Below are positions 9,211 to 11,714 of a DNA stretch of 11,714 nt, piece by piece. This stretch comes from Acidobacteriota bacterium (GTDB taxonomy: Bacteria > Acidobacteriota > Vicinamibacteria > Vicinamibacterales > Vicinamibacteraceae). The translations under genes were made by a program, and so were the position numbers. Each line of letters starts with the position of its first letter. Within the stretch, counting starts at the first letter, position 1. Under the pieces are notes generated by a model that saw nothing but the letters and a program-made list of their open reading frames with translations, had not been told where the DNA came from and made no database searches. The stretch covers positions 1-11,714 of the forward strand of contig JAEYZV010000281.1 in NCBI GenBank assembly GCA_023427865.1, given 5' to 3'.

Positions 9211-9417
9211 CTACTCGCCCAGAATCCACCCGAGCAGCCCCATGCCGTGCGCGGTGGGGTCCCGCAGCCAGTCCGGCGGCGTCAGCCAGACGAACGCCAG
9301 GATGGCGATGACCATCATGTCGTAGGGCACCGACGTGCGCTCGTACGTCCAGTAGAAGATGCGCCAGAAGAACAGCAGCGGCGTCGGCAGGCGCTCTTCG
9401 ATCGGCAGGCGACTCAT
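9211..9417 (-). CDS. Small membrane protein of unknown function, coupled to the phosphatidyltransferase gene
   Basis: The product has 68 aa, starting MSRLPIEERLPTPLLFFWRI. One clear hydrophobic segment lies at about residues 32-46 (YDMMVIAILAFVWL), with aromatic-rich flanks at 16-24 and a shorter hydrophobic end (GMGLLGWILG). It is probably an inner membrane protein. Its ATG overlaps the phosphatidyltransferase stop by 4 nt (ATGA), a typical sign of translational coupling, which is the main evidence that it is real. It may be a partner or regulator of the lipid enzyme, but this is only inference from position. No family is recognised. Confidence 0.65.
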   Translation of the reverse strand: MSRLPIEERLPTPLLFFWRIFYWTYERTSVPYDMMVIAILAFVWLTPPDWLRDPTAHGMGLLGWILGE

Positions 9418-10010
9418 GCTGCCACCCTCGCGCCTTCGAGCTCACGCCACGTGTGGTAGATGCGGCCGGCGACGGTGAGCGCCGACAGCACGAGGATCAC
9501 CCAGAGCACCGCTGCCATGCGGTTGGTGAACGCGCCGATCATGAAGAGGACGATGCGTTCGGGCCGCTCCATGAAGCCGACCTTGCACTTTTCGATGAGC
9601 GACTCGGCACGGGCCCGGGTGTAGCTGGTCAGCACCGTGAACGTCATCGCCAGGGCGGTGATCAGCACGTAGTCGGGCCGCTGCAGGCTGCCGTAGAGGT
9701 AAACCAGCCCGAGGAACAGCGCCATGTCCGAGAACCGATCCATCACCGAGTCCCAGAACCCCCCGAAGGCACTCGCCGTGCCCGTCTGGTGGGCGACCTT
9801 GCCGTCGATGAAGTCGAACAGGTTGGCCGCGACCATGATGAAGCCGGCCAGCACGAAGCGGCCGAGGGCGAGCGCCCAGGCGGCGGCCAGGTTGATGCAG
9901 ACGCCGATCAGCGTCAGCACGTTGGGATGGATGCGCAGCGCGATGCAGGCCCTGATGATCGCCCGCAGCGGGAACATGAAGATCGCGCCGACGGCGCCCG
10001 TGAAGGTCAT
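9414..10010 (-). CDS. CDP-alcohol phosphatidyltransferase family protein
   Basis: Enzymes of this integral membrane family transfer a phosphatidyl group from CDP-diacylglycerol (or a similar donor) to a small alcohol such as glycerol-3-phosphate, inositol-phosphate or serine. The product has 198 aa, with hydrophobic segments near residues 32-62, 93-108, 115-130 and 153-182. The signature DxxDGxxARx8GxxxDxxxD is present as D66, D69, G70, A73, G83, D87 and D91, but the conserved Arg is replaced by H74 (DGKVAHQTG). The four metal-binding Asp are intact, so activity is likely. The acceptor alcohol cannot be decided. The ATG at 10010 diverges from uvrC over 76 nt. The following 68-aa gene overlaps its stop by 4 nt. 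Confidence 0.92.
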   Translation of the reverse strand: MTFTGAVGAIFMFPLRAIIRACIALRIHPNVLTLIGVCINLAAAWALALGRFVLAGFIMVAANLFDFIDGKVAHQTGTASAFGGFWDSVMDRFSDMALFLGLVYLYGSLQRPDYVLITALAMTFTVLTSYTRARAESLIEKCKVGFMERPERIVLFMIGAFTNRMAAVLWVILVLSALTVAGRIYHTWRELEGARVAA

Positions 10011-10019
10011 TTGCCCGTC

Positions 10020-10027
10020 GATATAAT
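10020..10027. promoter_or_regulatory. Divergent promoter core between the phosphatidyltransferase gene and uvrC
   Basis: TATAAT at 10022-10027 is a perfect -10 hexamer on the plus strand, the only AT-rich stretch in the gap. It would give uvrC a leader of about 50 nt. On the minus strand the same bases read TATATC (10025-10020), 9 nt before the phosphatidyltransferase ATG. No good -35 box is seen on either side. The two promoters would share one melting region. Confidence 0.5.
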
Positions 10028-10086
10028 GGAGGGTCCGGTCACGTCCTGCAACCCGTCAGGGTGAGGGTCGAGGCGTCCCCAAGTCC

Positions 10087-11714
10087 ATGGCCATCGAAGA
10101 TCTCAAGCCCCAGATCGCGCGGCTCCCCGAGCAGCCCGGGGTCTACCTGTACCGGAACCGGACGGGCGAGACGATCTACGTCGGCAAGGCGCGGGCGCTG
10201 CGCGACCGGGTCCGCAGCTACCTCGGCGCGCGCGGCACCTCGCCCAAGACCGAGGCCCTGCTCGACGAGATCGCCGGCCTCGACGTGATCGTCACCGACT
10301 CGGTGGTCGAGGCGCTCGCGCTCGAGAACAACCTCATCAAGGAACGCTCGCCGAAGTACAACATCAAGCTGCGCGACGACAAGACGTACCCGTACCTGCG
10401 GCTGAGCACGTCCGAGGCGTTTCCGCGCGTATCGGTCGTTCGGCGCGTCGCCAACGACGGCGACCACTACGCCGGTCCGTTCATGCCGGCGTCGCTGGCC
10501 TGGCAGACGCGCAGCCTGTCGCACAAGCTGTTCGGCATCCGCTCGTGTCGCGAGCTGATCACAGGGCAGCGCGGGCGTCCCTGCCTCGAGTACGACATCA
10601 AGCGCTGCCTCGCGCCGTGCGTCGCGGCCCTGTGTTCGGCCGAGCAGTACCAGCACGCCGTGCGCGACGCGAAACTGCTGCTCGACGGCCGCACGGAGGA
10701 GCTGATCGTCGATCTCGAATCGCGCATGTACGCGGCGGCCGATGAAGAGCGCTTCGAGCAGGCCGCGCAGATGCGCGACACGATCCGCACGCTGGAGACG
10801 CTTCGTGATCGCCAGCAGAAGATGGCGACACCGCGCATGGGCGATCGCGATGCGATCGGCGTGAAGCTGGGCCCGGCGGGGGCGGTGGTCCAGGCGTTCC
10901 AGGTGCGGTCGGGCCGCGTCGTGGACCGAGTCGAGATGATCACCAACGCCGACCAGGCGCGCGATGCCCGCCTCGACGACCTCGTCGAAGCCGCCGTCCT
11001 GCACTTCTACTCGGATCACGCGCCGCCCCCGGAGGTGCTGGTGCCGGTGCAGCTGCCCGACATGGATCTGCTCGCGGAGTGGCTGTCGGCGCGGGCGGGA
11101 CGGCAGGTGCTCGTGACGATGCCGCAGCGCGGCGACAAGAAGGCCCTGCTGGAGCTGGCCGAGCGCAACGCGTCGCTCTCGTACGACGCCCGCTTCAACG
11201 CCGAGGGCGCCGCCAACTACGAGGCGCTCGAAACGCTGCAGTCGGCGCTGGGGCTGCCGGCGCTGCCGCGCCGTATCGATTGCTTCGACATTTCCACGCT
11301 GCAGGGCGCCGAGACGGTCGCGTCGATGGTCGTCTGCGAGGACGGCCGCATGAAGCGCAGCGACTATCGCAAGTTCCGCGTCAGGCCGGAAGGCGGGAGT
11401 CTCGCCGAAGCGCCGAGGGGCGAAGGCGTGAAGTTCCTGGACGACTTCGCGGCGATGCGTCAGGTGGTGGGACGGCGCTACCGGGGCGTGGCCGATGCCG
11501 GCGGTCCATGGCCGGACCTGGTGGTCATCGACGGCGGCAAGGGACAGCTCGAGGCCGCGTACGAGGCCCTCGAGGCCCTCGGCATCGAGCACGTGGTGGC
11601 CATCGGTCTGGCCAAGCAGGAGGAACTGGTGTTCCTGCGCGACCGACCCGACCCCATCGACTTCGGCGCCGGTACACCGGCGCTGCGGCTGCTGCAGCGC
11701 ATCCGCGACGAAGC
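10087..11714 (+). CDS. uvrC: UvrABC system protein C (excinuclease ABC nuclease subunit), 3' end outside the window
   Basis: UvrC makes the two incisions flanking a lesion in nucleotide excision repair. The visible 542 codons are open to the window edge (family ~600-620 aa). The GIY-YIG domain for 3' incision has Y20, Y31, K34, R41 and E80. Four cysteines, C154, C166, C174 and C178, fall at the same positions as the E. coli [4Fe-4S] ligands. A UVR motif that binds UvrB lies near 205-238 (DLESRMYAAADEERFEQAAQMRD). The RNase H-like domain for 5' incision shows D401 (CFDIS) and D482 (VVIDGGKGQL). The sequence stops at RIRDEA, just before the expected catalytic His. The start is ATG 10087. The GTG at 10061 is out of frame, and the ribosome binding site is weak. 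Confidence 0.97.
   Translation, partial: MAIEDLKPQIARLPEQPGVYLYRNRTGETIYVGKARALRDRVRSYLGARGTSPKTEALLDEIAGLDVIVTDSVVEALALENNLIKERSPKYNIKLRDDKTYPYLRLSTSEAFPRVSVVRRVANDGDHYAGPFMPASLAWQTRSLSHKLFGIRSCRELITGQRGRPCLEYDIKRCLAPCVAALCSAEQYQHAVRDAKLLLDGRTEELIVDLESRMYAAADEERFEQAAQMRDTIRTLETLRDRQQKMATPRMGDRDAIGVKLGPAGAVVQAFQVRSGRVVDRVEMITNADQARDARLDDLVEAAVLHFYSDHAPPPEVLVPVQLPDMDLLAEWLSARAGRQVLVTMPQRGDKKALLELAERNASLSYDARFNAEGAANYEALETLQSALGLPALPRRIDCFDISTLQGAETVASMVVCEDGRMKRSDYRKFRVRPEGGSLAEAPRGEGVKFLDDFAAMRQVVGRRYRGVADAGGPWPDLVVIDGGKGQLEAAYEALEALGIEHVVAIGLAKQEELVFLRDRPDPIDFGAGTPALRLLQRIRDE

Overview
The window is about 70% GC and carries ordinary chromosomal housekeeping and DNA repair genes with short, repeat-filled intergenic gaps. 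I see no phage, plasmid, transposase, CRISPR, tRNA or rRNA. GC content, gene types, the intergenic repeats and an unusual EF-P loop (PGNLRGF) suggest a GC-rich Acidobacteriota of the Vicinamibacteria type (Luteitalea-like). This is inference from general knowledge, not a database match.

Layout: (1) 1-86, minus strand, the N-terminal fragment of an exported protein. (2) 87-264, a divergent intergenic gap with hairpins and a heptamer tandem repeat. (3) 265-5173, plus strand: uvrA, an exported HEAT-repeat protein, and mpg (3-methyladenine DNA glycosylase). (4) 5174-5375, a convergent gap filled with palindromic and tandem repeats. (5) 5376-6918, minus strand: hsp20 followed by a membrane-anchored trypsin/PDZ (DegS/HtrA-like) protease, 4 nt apart. 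(6) 7004-8338, plus strand: efp and tdk, separated by G-rich/C-rich heptamer repeats. (7) 8439-10010, minus strand: a CDP-alcohol phosphatidyltransferase, a coupled 68-aa membrane protein, an AT-rich repeat island, and a membrane protein of unknown function. (8) 10087-11714, plus strand: uvrC, cut by the window end one codon before its expected catalytic histidine.

Functional themes: nucleotide excision repair (uvrA, uvrC), base excision repair (mpg) and thymidine salvage (tdk) lie within 12 kb. Envelope protein quality control is represented by hsp20 plus the protease, and phospholipid head-group synthesis by the phosphatidyltransferase. No gene is anomalous enough in family or composition to indicate recent transfer.

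The most interesting signals are non-coding. A dispersed palindrome occurs twice (4524-4552 and 8351-8379) with a compensatory stem base-pair swap. A BIME-like pair of hairpins with complementary loops leads into a degenerate 27-nt array. Heptamer repeats with G-quadruplex potential sit upstream of uvrA and on both sides of the efp-tdk gap. TANNNT hexamers lie 6-9 nt before several start codons, which suggests leaderless transcription. A 10-bp inverted repeat brackets the efp/hsp20 promoter region. Among proteins, EF-P has Asn where the modified Lys34 is expected, and the phosphatidyltransferase has His in place of the conserved Arg of its signature.
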